A stretch of DNA of 64,000 bases from Drosophila miranda (taxonomy: Eukaryota > Arthropoda > Insecta > Diptera > Drosophilidae). Position 1 is the stretch's first letter; each line of letters starts with the position of its first letter. The position numbers were made by a program, and so were the translations under genes. This document shows positions 1 through 11,444 of this stretch, piece by piece. Location: the NCBI RefSeq assembly GCF_003369915.1, contig NC_046674.1, positions 6,758,001 to 6,822,000 on the forward strand, written 5' to 3'. The notes below the pieces were generated by a model. It did no database searches and was not told where the DNA came from. It worked only from the letters and a program-made list of their open reading frames with translations.

Positions 1-812
1 TTTAAAAAACAGTTTGGAAAACAGAATCTTCATATGAAATTAACTAAATTGGGTATACAAAAGCCTATACTCGCATCATGTCTTCAAATACCGGCAACAC
101 TGCGACTGTTTTTTTTGTTGAACTATTTTGTTTAAGCCTTGTTTTAGCCAAAATACAATACAAGCAAAGATTAAAAACTAGCCAATCTTGAAGAAAATTT
201 ATTCATCAACGGCCTAAAATGATGTGGACAGAACTAAGGGTTTTAGGTAGCCAGAATTATTCAACGGAATTTCTAAATTGAGCAATATTAACGACTATCC
301 ACTTTGTTTTTTTTTGTTGCCCATTTTCGCTATAACCTTTTTTACGCAAAATCCAAGTTAATCCAAGTCCATTAAGCCAGTAAAGTAGAAAATAGGTTCA
401 TTAATTGGATAAAATTATGTGGGCATGGCTAAATGTTCTATCTAGCTAATAATATTCGATGGAATATCAAAAGCGACGAATTTGTACAAAAGAACTTGAG
501 TTCTTCAGTATATTTACGGTATATTTTTCAAATTTCGTATATTTCTGGGGGTCAGACCGTATATTTTATCGACAAGTCCGCGATAGCAGATATATGGCAG
601 GAGAGCCTATTGGTATAAAATAATTTATATTATTAATTTATTCGAGTGGTCGGTCCAATTGTGTGCAAACATAGTTGCAAGGAAATTTTTCAGTGCTAAG
701 TTAACCGTGCGGCTTAATTTTTGTTTGTGTTTCTGAGTGAGAGAGTGCAGCGTTTGCCAGTGTGCGGCGTGTGTGTGTGCGGGGCACTAAAATGGCAAGT
801 GCATAAATAATT
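1..812 (+). promoter_or_regulatory. upstream region and 5' UTR of the C2CD3-like gene
   Basis: AT-rich flank with no supported gene. The last 200 bases before the start codon at 813 are GT-rich and read like a 5' UTR. A four-codon upstream ORF, ATG GCA AGT GCA TAA at 792-806, sits just 6 nt before the main start in a good fly context (CTAAAATGG). It could lower translation of the main ORF. No TATA box or initiator was confidently placed. Confidence 0.4.
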
Positions 813-3800
813 ATGCTAACGGACTATGCGCTGAATGTGTATGTGAAAAGCCAGGAACCGAAAAAAAGTGCAGCAGCATTAGCTGAGAAACAGCAGAAGT
901 CCCACCGATCGCCGCTGGCGCATCTAGGAGTCGAAAAGAGCTGCATCCATTTCATAACCGACAAATCGATCTGGGCGAAGGGCTGGTCCTACTCCCACCC
1001 ATCGGGCATTACAGCGAAAATCGTTTGGTGGGGTGAGGGTGAGAAGCCCGAAACAGCAGGCAGCGTCAGCATCATCAGCTGTGACGCCTGCACCGCCGCC
1101 CACATCAGGGGCAGCGGCAGAGACGGGAACAGCGACAAAAAGCTCTGCGCAGGCAAACGCAGAAATCAGAAGCAAAGGTCAAGTCAACAGCAGCGGCAGC
1201 ATCATCCCCATCGGCAGCATACCAATACTAATACATGCACCACCAATAAATTACGGTACAGCGTACGGAGCAAGAGCCTTGCCTTATTTTTAGACTATCT
1301 GCGCGAGTGTCCCTCTATTCAAATTGTCGCTGCCGGCAGTGACGTCAGCGACCACGCCTACGATCATCCTCTCGGCAGCGGTACAGCAGCAGCAGGAGGA
1401 GCATCACTTGGCCAGACACGTCTTCCCGTGCCGGCGCCACTGTTGCGTAAATACGCCGCCAACTACGTCAACGGTTGCAATTTCGAGCATAAAACCAAAA
1501 TTTATGCTTTATATCGTCACCTCGAGATCGGTGCCCCGTTCGAACAAGTGCAACAGCAACAGCAGCTGAGAGTCGGTAAGATTCAATTGCGTATCAAGAT
1601 GCTCTTTGCCGAGGCGGCGCCACCCAGCACTGCCTCCAGCGTCATTTCTGCTGTTGCTGTTGCTGCTGCTGCTGCTGAGCCGCCGCCAGCGCCCCCGCCG
1701 ACCGCTCTGCTGCAGGATCAGCCGGGAGAGCTCATTGCAGGTGAGTAATGCACGCAGAATGTGCCCCCTCTCTGGGTGTATTTTTAACGAGTGCAATATA
1801 ACGGACGTTGAAGGCACAGTGTTGGACACTGCACAGCCGAAATGACGGAAATTGAGCCACTACAGCCGTCTCTTTTTCTCATATAGTGCTCAAGCGTTTC
1901 AGGAAGTGAGCAAACGAGTCAGCATTTCACCCTTTGTATGGGTGTTATGATGCAGCTCAAAGATTATAAATTCTTCACTGCAAGCATAAAATATTTGTTT
2001 TCTATCCCCGACTTCATCGAGTGTGGCATCAGAATTCGATCTGCAGCAACTGTATAGCAGCAGCAGAGTCAGCATTCTGTCCTGTACAAATAATATCCGG
2101 TCCGTAAAGCCCTCTTTCATTTGTATGTACATATATTTTTTTCTCTCTGGTGTGTGATTCAGGCATTTCCTTCTTTGCCAAGATTATAATTTCATTTCGC
2201 CTTTTATGAATAACTATAATGGGGGAATTCAAAAGATTTCTCAGCCACGAACTTGCTTAAAACCGCACTCTCTCTCTCTCTCAGACGGGAATATGCCCCC
2301 GACCCGTATTTGTTAGCCCGGCTAAATCGCCAGCACTGCCATATTTATGGGTTAACACACAAGCAAATGTAGGGCGTGAAAATTGCATTTACGACTAGAG
2401 CTGTAAAGTTTTCCCTACGCCATTTTTCTCGCTACTCGTTGGCAATGTTTCGATCCAATTGGAAGAAACGCCTGATCGGTGCGATACCGCAATCGGGTAT
2501 TGGGAAGCCGCGTCTAAGCCATGCCCTGATCGTGACATTCGTTCATTACTTCTCCTGGGGTCTGTTGACCGTGCCCTCGATGGTAAAGCTGAACGAGAGG
2601 TTTGCGGAACGAGCCTTCCTCATCGACGGCTTGATCTATGGGACCAGGGGAACGCTTGCCTTCATCGCGGCCCCGCTGATGGGCGCCCTCTCGGACATTT
2701 GGGGACGCAAGCCGCTGATGCTGATGGCCGTGGTGACCACCTACTCGCCCATTCCGATGATGATCATCAAGGATTGGTGGTTCTTTGCCATGATAATGAT
2801 CAGCGGTCTCTTTGGCACAGTTTATTCGACGGTCCTGGCCTATGTGGCCGATGTTACCTCGCAGGAGGAGCGTTCGAAGGCCTATGGTCTGACCTCGGCC
2901 ACATATGCTGCTGCCATGGTGCTCTCACCGGCTCTGGGCAGCCTCCTAATGGACAAATATGGACTCCCTGTGGCCGTGTCTGTTGCTGCAGCTACTGGCC
3001 TGATGAACATCCTGTTTATATGGGTCGCATTGCCGGAAAGTCTGCCCAGGCAGAAGGAGCAGGAGCATGCCATGGACATTGCATGGGTTGGAGCACATCC
3101 ATTTTATGATCTGCGAATGTTGGGCAAAAACAAGACTCTGCTCCGCATCTGCCTGATTGTTGTGCTCTCCTCCTGGCCCGAGGCGGGGGAGGAGTCCTGT
3201 GTCCCACTCTACCTTACGCTCAATATGGGCTTTGGAAATGTGGAAGTATCCGTGCTGGTTGGCCTTGTGGCGGTGCTCGGCATTGCGGCGAATGTCACGC
3301 TGGGACTCCTAATAAACGTCCTGGGAGCGAAGGGTACCATCATCTCGGGCCTGGTCCTGGAAATGTGCCAGCTACTACTCTACGGGCTCGGTAGCCAAAA
3401 ATGGATGATGTGGATGGCCGGAATAATGGCGGCCACGGGCACCATCGGGGCCTCCGCCTGCACCGTCTTCTCATCCATGTACTCTCATCCCCAGAATCAT
3501 GGCGCTGTTCAGGGCATCATGTCTGGCATGATGGAGCTCTCCGAGGCCCTGGGACCAGTCGTCTTTGGGATCCTCTTCTATGCGTTCAACCGGGATCTGA
3601 ATGGGAAGCACAGCAGCCAAAATGGGGTACCATTTGTTGCTGGGGCCATAAGCGTCCTACTAGCCATTATTTTAGCCAAATTACTAGTGGAGGATGTGGA
3701 CAAGCAAAAGGTATACAAGTCCTCTGGAATAGTTGACGAGATGAAACCATTAACGGGAACGGAGTAAAGAGGAAACTCCAGAATCTGTTAAGCAAATAAA

Positions 3801-6800
3801 ATGTAATCTTGGCCGGAAAAAGTTGTAATCTGTGTATTTGCCACACCCTGCAAACCATATAAGCCACGGTTTCAAATGTACAGAGCGTGCAAATTGATCT
3901 TGGATGGACCCCCGGACGCCATTTAGTCGAGACCATGCCGCCCCAGAGATGCCATTTCGGGTTGAAAAAGGGTCCAACCGTTGGCCACGGGTTCGGAAAG
4001 GCAAGTGTTACTCACACTCTGATTGTGATATTACTGGAATACTCGGCCTGGGGCCTCCTGACGATGCCCATGATAGCCACGCTGAAGGAAACCTTTCCGG
4101 ACGAGCCGTTCCTCATGAACGGTCTGGTCATGGGGATCAAGGGTACACTCTCGTTCCTCTCGGCCCCGCTGATCGGAGCCCTCTCGGAGATCTGGGGACG
4201 CAAGCTGCTGCTGCTGGTGACGGTGACATTCAGCTGCCTGCCCATTCCGTTGATGTTCGTCCACAACTGGTGGTTTTTCGTGATAGCCTCGCTCAGCGGC
4301 GTCTTTGGGGTGACCTTCTCGGTGGTGTTTGCCTATGTGACGGATGTGACAACGCCAGAGGAGCGCTCGCGGTCGCACGGGATGTTGTTCGCCACCTTTG
4401 CCGCCAGCCTGGTCGTATCTCCGGCCTTGGGTAACATACTGATGAATATGTACGGAATCAGTACGGTGGTACTCTTCGCCACGACCATCGCAGTGGTGGA
4501 TGTGCTGTTTGTTTGGCTGGCCGTCCCCGAGAGTCTGCCCAGGAAGCTGCGCACCAGGATCAGTTGGAGGCAACTGGATCCCTTCGGGAGCCTGCGGACG
4601 ATGGGGTCCGACAAGAACATCCAGATGCTGTGCCTCATCGTATTTCTGTTACTGCTACCCGCAGCCGGCGAGTACTCCTGTATGCTCGCCTACCTCAAGC
4701 TCAGGATTGGCTTTGACTTTGTGGAGCTCTCGATTCTGATCGCCTTCATTGCCATCCTTAGCATCGCGATGAACCTGGCCCTGGGCTCCCTGATACGAGC
4801 CCTCGGAGCCAAGCGAGTGATCTTCGTGGGCTTGGGCATGAATATGCTGCAGCTACTTCTGTACTCCTTCTGCACTGAGAAATGGACTATGTGGATGGCG
4901 GGCCTTGTGGCCGCCCTGGGGTCCATGAGCTTTCCCGCGTTGAGTGCCTATGCATGTATCTACTACGACTCCGAGAGCCAGGGGGTGGTCCAGGGCATGA
5001 TCAATGGGATGTCCAGCCTGTGCAATAGCCTTGGACCGGGAGTGTTCGGCATTATCTTTTATCTCTCCGACGTGGATCAAGAGCCTCCTTTAGCAGCTCC
5101 CTTTATGTTCGGGGCCATCTGTCTGCTCATCGCCATCCTGGTGGCCATCTTCATGCCCCTCAGCCAAGAGCCGATGGGGAACAAAGCCGATTTCTCCGAG
5201 ATGCCGTATGTGATTGAAATGGTTAACGAAGTCCCTACATCCGTATAGAAATAAACGATGATTCGGCTTAGTTTTAGAAGTTGGTCCTTTCGTCATCGAC
5301 AGATGGGCTTCAGTGGGCTAAGATTTAGTCGGTGTCGTCACCAAATCAGCCAGTCGCGGGTCTCCTGCCTCTCAGTCGACGACCGCTTCTGTTTGTTTTG
5401 CTTTTTATTTGTGTTTTTGTTTTTCCTTTTCCGACATTTTCATTTTATTTATTTATAAATTGTGCCTCTGCTCTTTTTCGCTATTTCAAAACAGAAAATT
5501 CACGACAGTTTGTTGACTCTTACGTAAGAGCGGCGGGGTCGCGGGTTCGTCTCGCGCCTCTTCGGAACACAAAATTTGGCAAAATTTAATTTATTAACAA
5601 TTGCTGCAGATTCCCGAAATAGTCCCAGATCTATCCAATCACTTGGCATAAAAATACATAATATGTACCACTCTCCTCTATGTATTCTCTGCTTGAACGG
5701 GGCAGCGCCGAAAACTTTCCATTGGGTCGGGCGGGCGGGCGGTGAGCGCAAAGCAAAGAACCCCATGAATACAGATGTACATATGTATGCATGCATGTAC
5801 GTGTGTGTGTGTGTTACACACAAGCGAAGAGAGAAAGAGCGCCATAAAAATCACGAAATAGTGTGATATACAAAACACGTGCGGCACACACACAAGTACA
5901 AGCTAGCGATGAGCGAACGATGGCGAGAGAGGCAGAAGAGCGACTCGTAGGCGACGTATAAATATTATTTAACGGTAATCCAGGGACGGATTAGGCAGCC
6001 ACAGGGTGGATGTAGCTGTGTCGGGTTTTTTAGTGGAATTCATAGTTGCTCATTAGCTATGGGCCCAAGAGATCTTGGATCTCCGTTGTACTAGAAAAGA
6101 ATTGCCATGGGTGGGCCATGCCTTAACCCCGCTCCCGTCCATCAAAATCCAGAGAGGAGAGCGCAAACATAACTTTTGTCACACTTTATGCTTTCAAGCT
6201 TAGTTCTCTGCACTTTGTTGTTGCTTCTCTTTCGCGTTTCGCGTTTGGCAGCGCTGTTGCCGGCTAAGTGTGGGGTTTTTCTGCCATTGGCCTTCAATTC
6301 CGCGGTACGGGACTTACTTATCAACCAGACAAACATATTGTACATATGGAATCTACATCTGTACGAAAAAACCTATGAATGTAGAAGCAAACATAAAAAT
6401 GGGCAACGATTCCAAAAATTCAAAGAGGAATGGCGGAGGAGAAGAAGCATGCCCAAGAGAGAGGCAAAATGTGTGAAAAACAAAAGCATTCGTTTTCGCA
6501 TTTACTGCTTTGCAGGCAGATATTGTACATACTTTGTTGCTACACGGTTTGGAGACGGTGTGGAATGGGGATATCGATAGGCCTTGCCCTGATGGACAAG
6601 GGGGAGGGGTCCCCCATCTCGCTTTCCTTCACACTCTTTCATTTCTCAGCTAGTGCGAATTTCTATGGGTTTTAATTAGTGCTGTAAAACGTTGCAGAAT
6701 TGCTACGGCGTACCGTACTTTTACTCTCCACCCCCCTCCCGTTCCGGTGCCCCCGCGGCTATCTGATCCAATTATGTCATTGAACCTGATGCCAGACGAG

Positions 6801-9800
6801 GCGACTCTTATCAATTATCTTGGGTCAAATCGAATTTGGCGCGTTACCAAGCGGGTAAATCGGGGAAAAAATTCGCAATCGCACGGATAGCCTTTTGACC
6901 TTTTTAGTGCGGATTACAGTTACTACGACGTACAGTGGATAATGCCCTTGAATTTATTGCAAATTGTACTTCCTTTTGTCACTGAACTTTGCCAATGCCA
7001 AGCAATTTATGCTAAAAATTTATTTGGGTCTGGTTTTGCTTTTGGTCTATGCGAACGAGTGGCGAAGAGAGAGAGAGAGCTAGAGAGAGACAGTTGTGGA
7101 GAGGGCAATTTATGTGGAAAGCTTTGTGTGTTTTTCTGAATACTCTACACAAGTATGCTGGCTACATCGTAAATGTCTGCCCAAAACAGTTCAAGGGGAA
7201 ATTGACAAAACACTTAAGACAAAAATTACGAGTATTATCGAAGTCAGATCCAAATGAACATTGAACTGAATTCACGACATTGAGAAAAACTAAGACCGCA
7301 AAGGGTGTTCAGAGTTCGTGTCAGCGTGGCCGCTCTTTGGCACAGCTAATGCGCGAGAGCGGGAGCCGCCAGCGTGTGAACACGTGAGAGCGGGAGAGAA
7401 ATGCCAAGCAGAGCATAGAACTCGATTACGGTTCTCTGCCGGCATTTTCGGCGTCTCCCTTCCACACACTGCCGCTGCCACTGCCACTGCCGCTACCCGT
7501 CAGCTTTGGTTGCGAGGCCGGGACTGTCCATCCACAATCCACATTTGGAAAGCCCACGTCGTGGAGATCGGTTTTGTTTCCGCTTTAAAGAACTGTAAAC
7601 ACACCGAGCACATGTGAACTGTAAGAAGAGGAAAACTAACGATGTAAATCTCTTATCTTGCAGGCACCCCCAACAACCTTGAGCTAATGGAGGCCATGAA
7701 GAAACTGGACGCGGATCTGGTGGCTCTCTTTGCCACCGCCGCCGCTGAGCCGTTGGAGCAGCTGAAGAAGCAGCAGAAGCTGTGGCCGGAGCAGGAACTC
7801 CAGCTGCAGCAGTCCCCTGCTGATACGGAGCTGGTCATCACGCCGGAGATCTTCCAGCGCTGCAATGCGCTGCAGCTGCACCTGGAGGCGGTTACCCTGC
7901 AGCCGGAGGGCACCCAGCGCATGGAGCTGCTGCAGAGCGAGGTGCGTCCCATCTTCACCGTGGAGTGCCAGCTGTCCGAGGACCTGATCAAGTCGGTGGC
8001 CCGCTATCCCATGTTCCACGTGATGCAGTTCGAGTCGGAGAAGTTCCAGAGCCTGACGCAGTGCACCCGTTTCGGGCAGACGCAGACGCGCGAGGTGCAG
8101 CTGGCCTGGAACGACAACGAAGACATGGGTCATGTGGATCTGACCATTTGGTGGCGTGAGCCGGGCACCTGTCTCAACGAAATGCTGGGCATGGGCCGGC
8201 TCCACCTCAGGGAGCTGTACGAGGCCTCGCTGCTGGAGCAGTGCAAGTGCGTGGCCGTGAAGCGGCGCGACGTCCACCTGGGCAGCATCTATGTGAAGAT
8301 CAGCCTGCGCTTTGACGAGCAGCTGGAGGCCAGGCGCCTGGCCAACAAGAATTCGGCGAATATGGTTGGCCAGAAGCCGAACCAAAACCCAAAACAGATT
8401 CCCAATCAGAATCAGAACCAGAACGAAACTGGCAGCAGCAGTGGCAGCACCAATCAAGCAGCAACCGCCCCAGGTGAATATATATGACTAATGTCGTGTG
8501 CCTGCCACCTACAAGAACAACAGATAAAGAACCCCAAACAACAAAAACAAAAGCCAGAACCACACGATTATCACACGCACCACCACCAAAACACAGCTGC
8601 CACAGTGCCACCACGCCTCCGCCTCCTGCAAATCCTCCACACCCTACTGGCTGCCATTGTACAAGTGCTGCCCATCATTCTGTTTCAATTATTAATAAAC
8701 AATTTTACTTTTACCTGCAAAAAAGATGAAAAAAAAACCAAAACAAATCAAACAACAAAAACAAACAATTTCTTATGTGTTTTATGTTTATTTTTTCCAC
8801 GTATTGTATTTATTTCGTTTTTCCAGAGCTTTTGTTGGCGGCACAGTGGGTTTCGAAATCATACAAATTATTATAAATTTAAGCGATATTTATACAGTCC
8901 ATTGTCCATTAACGCGAACAAAAACAGTTCCAGTTAAAACAGTTGTCCGATGTCCGTTGTCCGCTGTCCGCTGTCCGCAGTCGCGGACAGTCGCTTTCCA
9001 GTTCCCCCCCTCCCCCTCCCCACAACAGTTGGGCACGTGCCATAGCCGATTTGACCCGGTTTTACCCGGTTGGCTGCTTGAAAGCTCTGACCGACTGTTG
9101 TCGAGGCGATAAGGCGCGAATCTCGAATCTGATACATTAATCGGGGAGGGGCTGGGGCTGGGGCTGGGGAGGACAGACTGGGATCAAGGTCCGTTGAACT
9201 ATGACTAATCTGTAGATGGCTAATCGTATCCTCTCCTGGTTTCTGTCGCTCTCTTCCAGCTAACCACAGTTCAAAGGAAGCTCTGACACCCCCACAACCA
9301 CCGCCACCGCCGCCGCCTCCCCCCAAAGCAAACGGCAACAGGAAAGCCTTACTGGCCAGCGTGAATTTCATGGCAGAGACAACCAAGGTCCGGCTCCTGC
9401 GGGGCTACATCTACGCGGGAGAGTTGCGGCAATTGTCCCCGACAGACACTGCCGTCGGCCAGGAGCTCTCGCTGCAGCCATTCTGGCAGCCACAGCCTCT
9501 GGTGGCCAAGCTCAACGATGTGGGCTCGTTCCAGCTGCAGGAGCAGTTCGCCATCATCAACGATGAGAAGTTTCTGCTGAGCGTCGATCGTCAGCAGCTG
9601 TTGATGGAGCTGCGTCCGCTGGGCGGTCTGGTGAGGCTGCCGCTCCATCAGTTCTACATTGCGTACAGGGATGCCAGCATTACCAATCATCTGTGCAAGG
9701 GAAAGGTAAGGGGGCATCACACATTCCACACATCTGTTTGTCTAAAGTAAAGTGTCGGCTTTTTGCACAGCTACCCGTCATCTCCATCGATGGCTGGGCT

Positions 9801-10986
9801 CCCATTGTCCATCCGCAGACGCAGGCGCAGCTGGGCGAGCTCAAGGTGCTCCTTGCCATTGGCAGCGAGTCACAGATTGCCCAATTGAAGCAGCAGCGTG
9901 GCTTTGACCAGGACAACAATCAAGTGCCCACGAGCAGTCGCACCACAGATCTGCTGGACATGCTCCAGAATGCACTGACTGCGTCTCCACCACCCGCGAA
10001 AGTTACTACTGGCGCTGGGCCAAGTCCGCCTATAGCTGGAGCAGCTCCCTCAGCGGCCAGCAAATTCAGTTTCGACTTGCATATTGTGGGAGCAGCCGGA
10101 TTGCCCCTGAATCCGGGCTATGGGAAATCGGGCAAAAAGCAGGCCAAGCGTCAGGCTGCAGCCAAACAGCGATTCCCACCCAACGAATCGCCCAACACCT
10201 ATGTGACCTTCCAGGCCCTGAAAAGCAACAGTCCGACGTACAAGTCGCACGAGGGTCTGGTCTATGCCACGCCCGTTGTAGAGAAGTCCACCACACCGCA
10301 GTGGCGGACCAAGTTCCGGGTGGAAGTGAGCCTGGATTACCTAAACAATGTGAGTACAATGCTGCTAATTCTCTCTATTTCCCTCTCTCTCTATCTGTAT
10401 TTCTCTCTCTGTCGCTTTGCAGCCCCAGAAACTGTTCATTCTGAAGCTGTGGAAGAAGGCTGCCATCAATGCAAGCGGCAGCACCGAGCCCACTCCGTTG
10501 GAGGATGCCATCATTGGGTTTGCTGCATTGAATCTCAGTCACAAGAAGCCAGGTGGCGAGCCGGCTTTTCCCAGTGGATGGCATAACATAGTCGATTTTA
10601 ATGGGCGCGTGACCGGCGGCCTCGAGGCTCACGTGGAGCCACTGCCACCGCCCGGAGGCACCAGCATGGATACTGTGATAGATCAATTCGAGCAGTCCAT
10701 GGAGCTGACCCACCTTCATCTGGGCCAGGCCATCAAGCGAAAGTACACGGAGCTGGAACAAATCTCACAAAGATTGCGCACACGTCTGGTGGACGTCACG
10801 GAGGAGGCCCTGACCTCTCCGGAGTACGATTTGGATGCAGCACTGGATAACTGGAAGATGGTAGAGACGGATGGGTACGACGACGAACTGGTGGCCGATT
10901 TTGAGCGGGCCCTGCGTACACCCACGCCCCCCAATTCGCCACCGCCCACCGCACAAAGGCCAAGTAATGAATCTGGCCGGGAATAG
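813..10986 (+). CDS. C2CD3-like C2-domain centriolar protein, 5 exons
   Basis: Exons 813-1740, 7664-8473, 9260-9705, 9771-10349 and 10423-10986 join in frame to 1108 residues; all junctions are GT-AG. Residues 43-290 match the N-terminal C2-like domain of C2CD3 (WWGE at 72-75, then YSVRSKSLALFLDYL near 149, like the vertebrate YAIRCGPKQF block). Residues about 403-550 form a C2 domain ending LGSIYVKISLRF. A further C2 domain starts near 826, and a conserved coiled segment IKRKYTELEQISQRLRTRL lies near 1020. In vertebrates C2CD3 acts at the distal centriole, promoting centriole elongation and ciliogenesis. The fly protein is about half the vertebrate length. Low-complexity Q, A and P runs fill the linkers. 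Intron 1 is 5.9 kb and hosts two transporter genes. Exon 1 was tied to exon 2 by phase and by domain order, so the fusion is inferred but strong. Confidence 0.85.
2445..3767 (+). CDS. MFS transporter, MFSD14/Hiat1-like (first of tandem pair)
   Basis: A single-exon ORF of 440 residues. Members of this Major Facilitator family (MFSD14, formerly hippocampus-abundant transcript 1, related to bacterial tetracycline exporters) have 12 membrane helices; the substrate is unresolved. Family signatures are clear: GIGKPRLSHALIV at the N-terminus, the loop 2-3 motif GALSDIWGRKP, YVADVTSQEERSKAYG, and ALPESLPR before the central loop. The open frame extends upstream, but only from a GTG, so the ATG at 2445 is the first usable start. 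It lies in intron 1 of the C2CD3-like gene on the same strand and is followed 167 nt later by a paralogue. Absence of stops and family-wide motif conservation argue against a dead retrocopy. Confidence 0.9.
   Translation: MFRSNWKKRLIGAIPQSGIGKPRLSHALIVTFVHYFSWGLLTVPSMVKLNERFAERAFLIDGLIYGTRGTLAFIAAPLMGALSDIWGRKPLMLMAVVTTYSPIPMMIIKDWWFFAMIMISGLFGTVYSTVLAYVADVTSQEERSKAYGLTSATYAAAMVLSPALGSLLMDKYGLPVAVSVAAATGLMNILFIWVALPESLPRQKEQEHAMDIAWVGAHPFYDLRMLGKNKTLLRICLIVVLSSWPEAGEESCVPLYLTLNMGFGNVEVSVLVGLVAVLGIAANVTLGLLINVLGAKGTIISGLVLEMCQLLLYGLGSQKWMMWMAGIMAATGTIGASACTVFSSMYSHPQNHGAVQGIMSGMMELSEALGPVVFGILFYAFNRDLNGKHSSQNGVPFVAGAISVLLAIILAKLLVEDVDKQKVYKSSGIVDEMKPLTGTE
3795..3800 (+). terminator. polyadenylation signal AATAAA of first MFS gene
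   Basis: AATAAA 28 nt after the TAA stop of the first transporter and 135 nt before the start of the second. It implies the two nested genes can be made as separate mRNAs, although a read-through dicistronic transcript is also possible. Confidence 0.6.
3935..5248 (+). CDS. MFS transporter, MFSD14/Hiat1-like (second of tandem pair)
   Basis: A single-exon ORF of 437 residues, paralogous to its upstream neighbour and closer to the vertebrate MFSD14 pattern: SAWGLLTMPMIATLKETFP, FLMNGLVMGIKGTLSFLSAPLIGALSEIWGRK, FAYVTDVTTPEERSRSHG and VPESLPRKLR. GALSEIWGRK is the loop 2-3 MFS motif. Predicted to be a 12-helix membrane transporter with unknown substrate. The open frame continues upstream from a GTG, so the ATG at 3935 is taken as the start. 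The intergenic gap of 167 nt and tandem order indicate local duplication. The gene is in the C2CD3-like intron on the same strand. Confidence 0.9.
   Translation: MPPQRCHFGLKKGPTVGHGFGKASVTHTLIVILLEYSAWGLLTMPMIATLKETFPDEPFLMNGLVMGIKGTLSFLSAPLIGALSEIWGRKLLLLVTVTFSCLPIPLMFVHNWWFFVIASLSGVFGVTFSVVFAYVTDVTTPEERSRSHGMLFATFAASLVVSPALGNILMNMYGISTVVLFATTIAVVDVLFVWLAVPESLPRKLRTRISWRQLDPFGSLRTMGSDKNIQMLCLIVFLLLLPAAGEYSCMLAYLKLRIGFDFVELSILIAFIAILSIAMNLALGSLIRALGAKRVIFVGLGMNMLQLLLYSFCTEKWTMWMAGLVAALGSMSFPALSAYACIYYDSESQGVVQGMINGMSSLCNSLGPGVFGIIFYLSDVDQEPPLAAPFMFGAICLLIAILVAIFMPLSQEPMGNKADFSEMPYVIEMVNEVPTSV
5250..5255 (+). terminator. polyadenylation signal AATAAA of second MFS gene
   Basis: AATAAA begins 2 nt after the TAG stop codon, so the 3' UTR is probably very short unless a distal site is used. 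Confidence 0.5.
5256..7663 (+). other. rest of intron 1 of C2CD3-like gene
   Basis: No coding exon is supported. Contains short GA, TG and AGAG tracts (for example 7060-7090) and a GC-richer segment at 7320-7520 with degenerate GCCACTGCC repeats. The intron ends at the acceptor TTATCTTGCAG (7653-7663). Confidence 0.6.
8942..8995 (+). repeat. GTCCGYT heptanucleotide repeat in intron 2
   Basis: About five degenerate copies of TGTCCGY followed by an inverted copy (GCGGACAG), within the 8474-9259 intron of the C2CD3-like gene. Confidence 0.5.
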
Positions 10987-11418
10987 CCCAGGCCTGAACC
11001 CACACTTAGTCAGGCAACTTTTTTCCCCTCTCTGCATCTCGATGTTATCGTTGATAAAGGCTCATTGCTAGCTCTAGTTAACCATCTAGTTATACAGTAT
11101 ATATTATATGGATCTTGATCACGATCACGATCATGCACACCCACACCCACACCCTCCCACGCAACCAAACGCATATTGTACTTAAATTGGCATCCCACTT
11201 TGCCTCGATTCACCTTTTGATGGCTGTCTATATAGCATAAAATCAAACAAGCAGCAACGATCACCCAGCGATCGTTCCATTGAAATACAAATGATTGATT
11301 GATTGAATTATTGCTTGGGGAGCATCGATCCCCAGGCCACATGCATTATATTATGTATTAGTTCTGAAACTGTGTTAATCACCTAAGTATTTAGACATTA
11401 TTACTTAATGAAAATTTA

Positions 11419-11424
11419 AATAAA
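11419..11424 (+). terminator. polyadenylation signal AATAAA of C2CD3-like gene
   Basis: AATAAA about 430 nt past the stop at 10986, followed by a GT-containing tract. It marks the likely 3' end near 11445. The 3' UTR carries GATCACGATCACGATCA and CCCACA repeats at 11115-11155. Confidence 0.5.
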
Positions 11425-11444
11425 AATGCTAAAGCAAAGTGCAC

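Noticed and set aside
2459..3109. Overlapping plus-strand ORF inside the first transporter
   Set aside because: Frame shadow of the transporter; no homology.
5520..5575. Possible tRNA-like GGGTTCG box
   Set aside because: No matching A box or cloverleaf around it.
7684..8457. 257-residue minus-strand ORF over exon 2 of the C2CD3-like gene
   Set aside because: Antisense shadow of a real GC-rich exon; Leu/Gln/His bias typical of such shadows.
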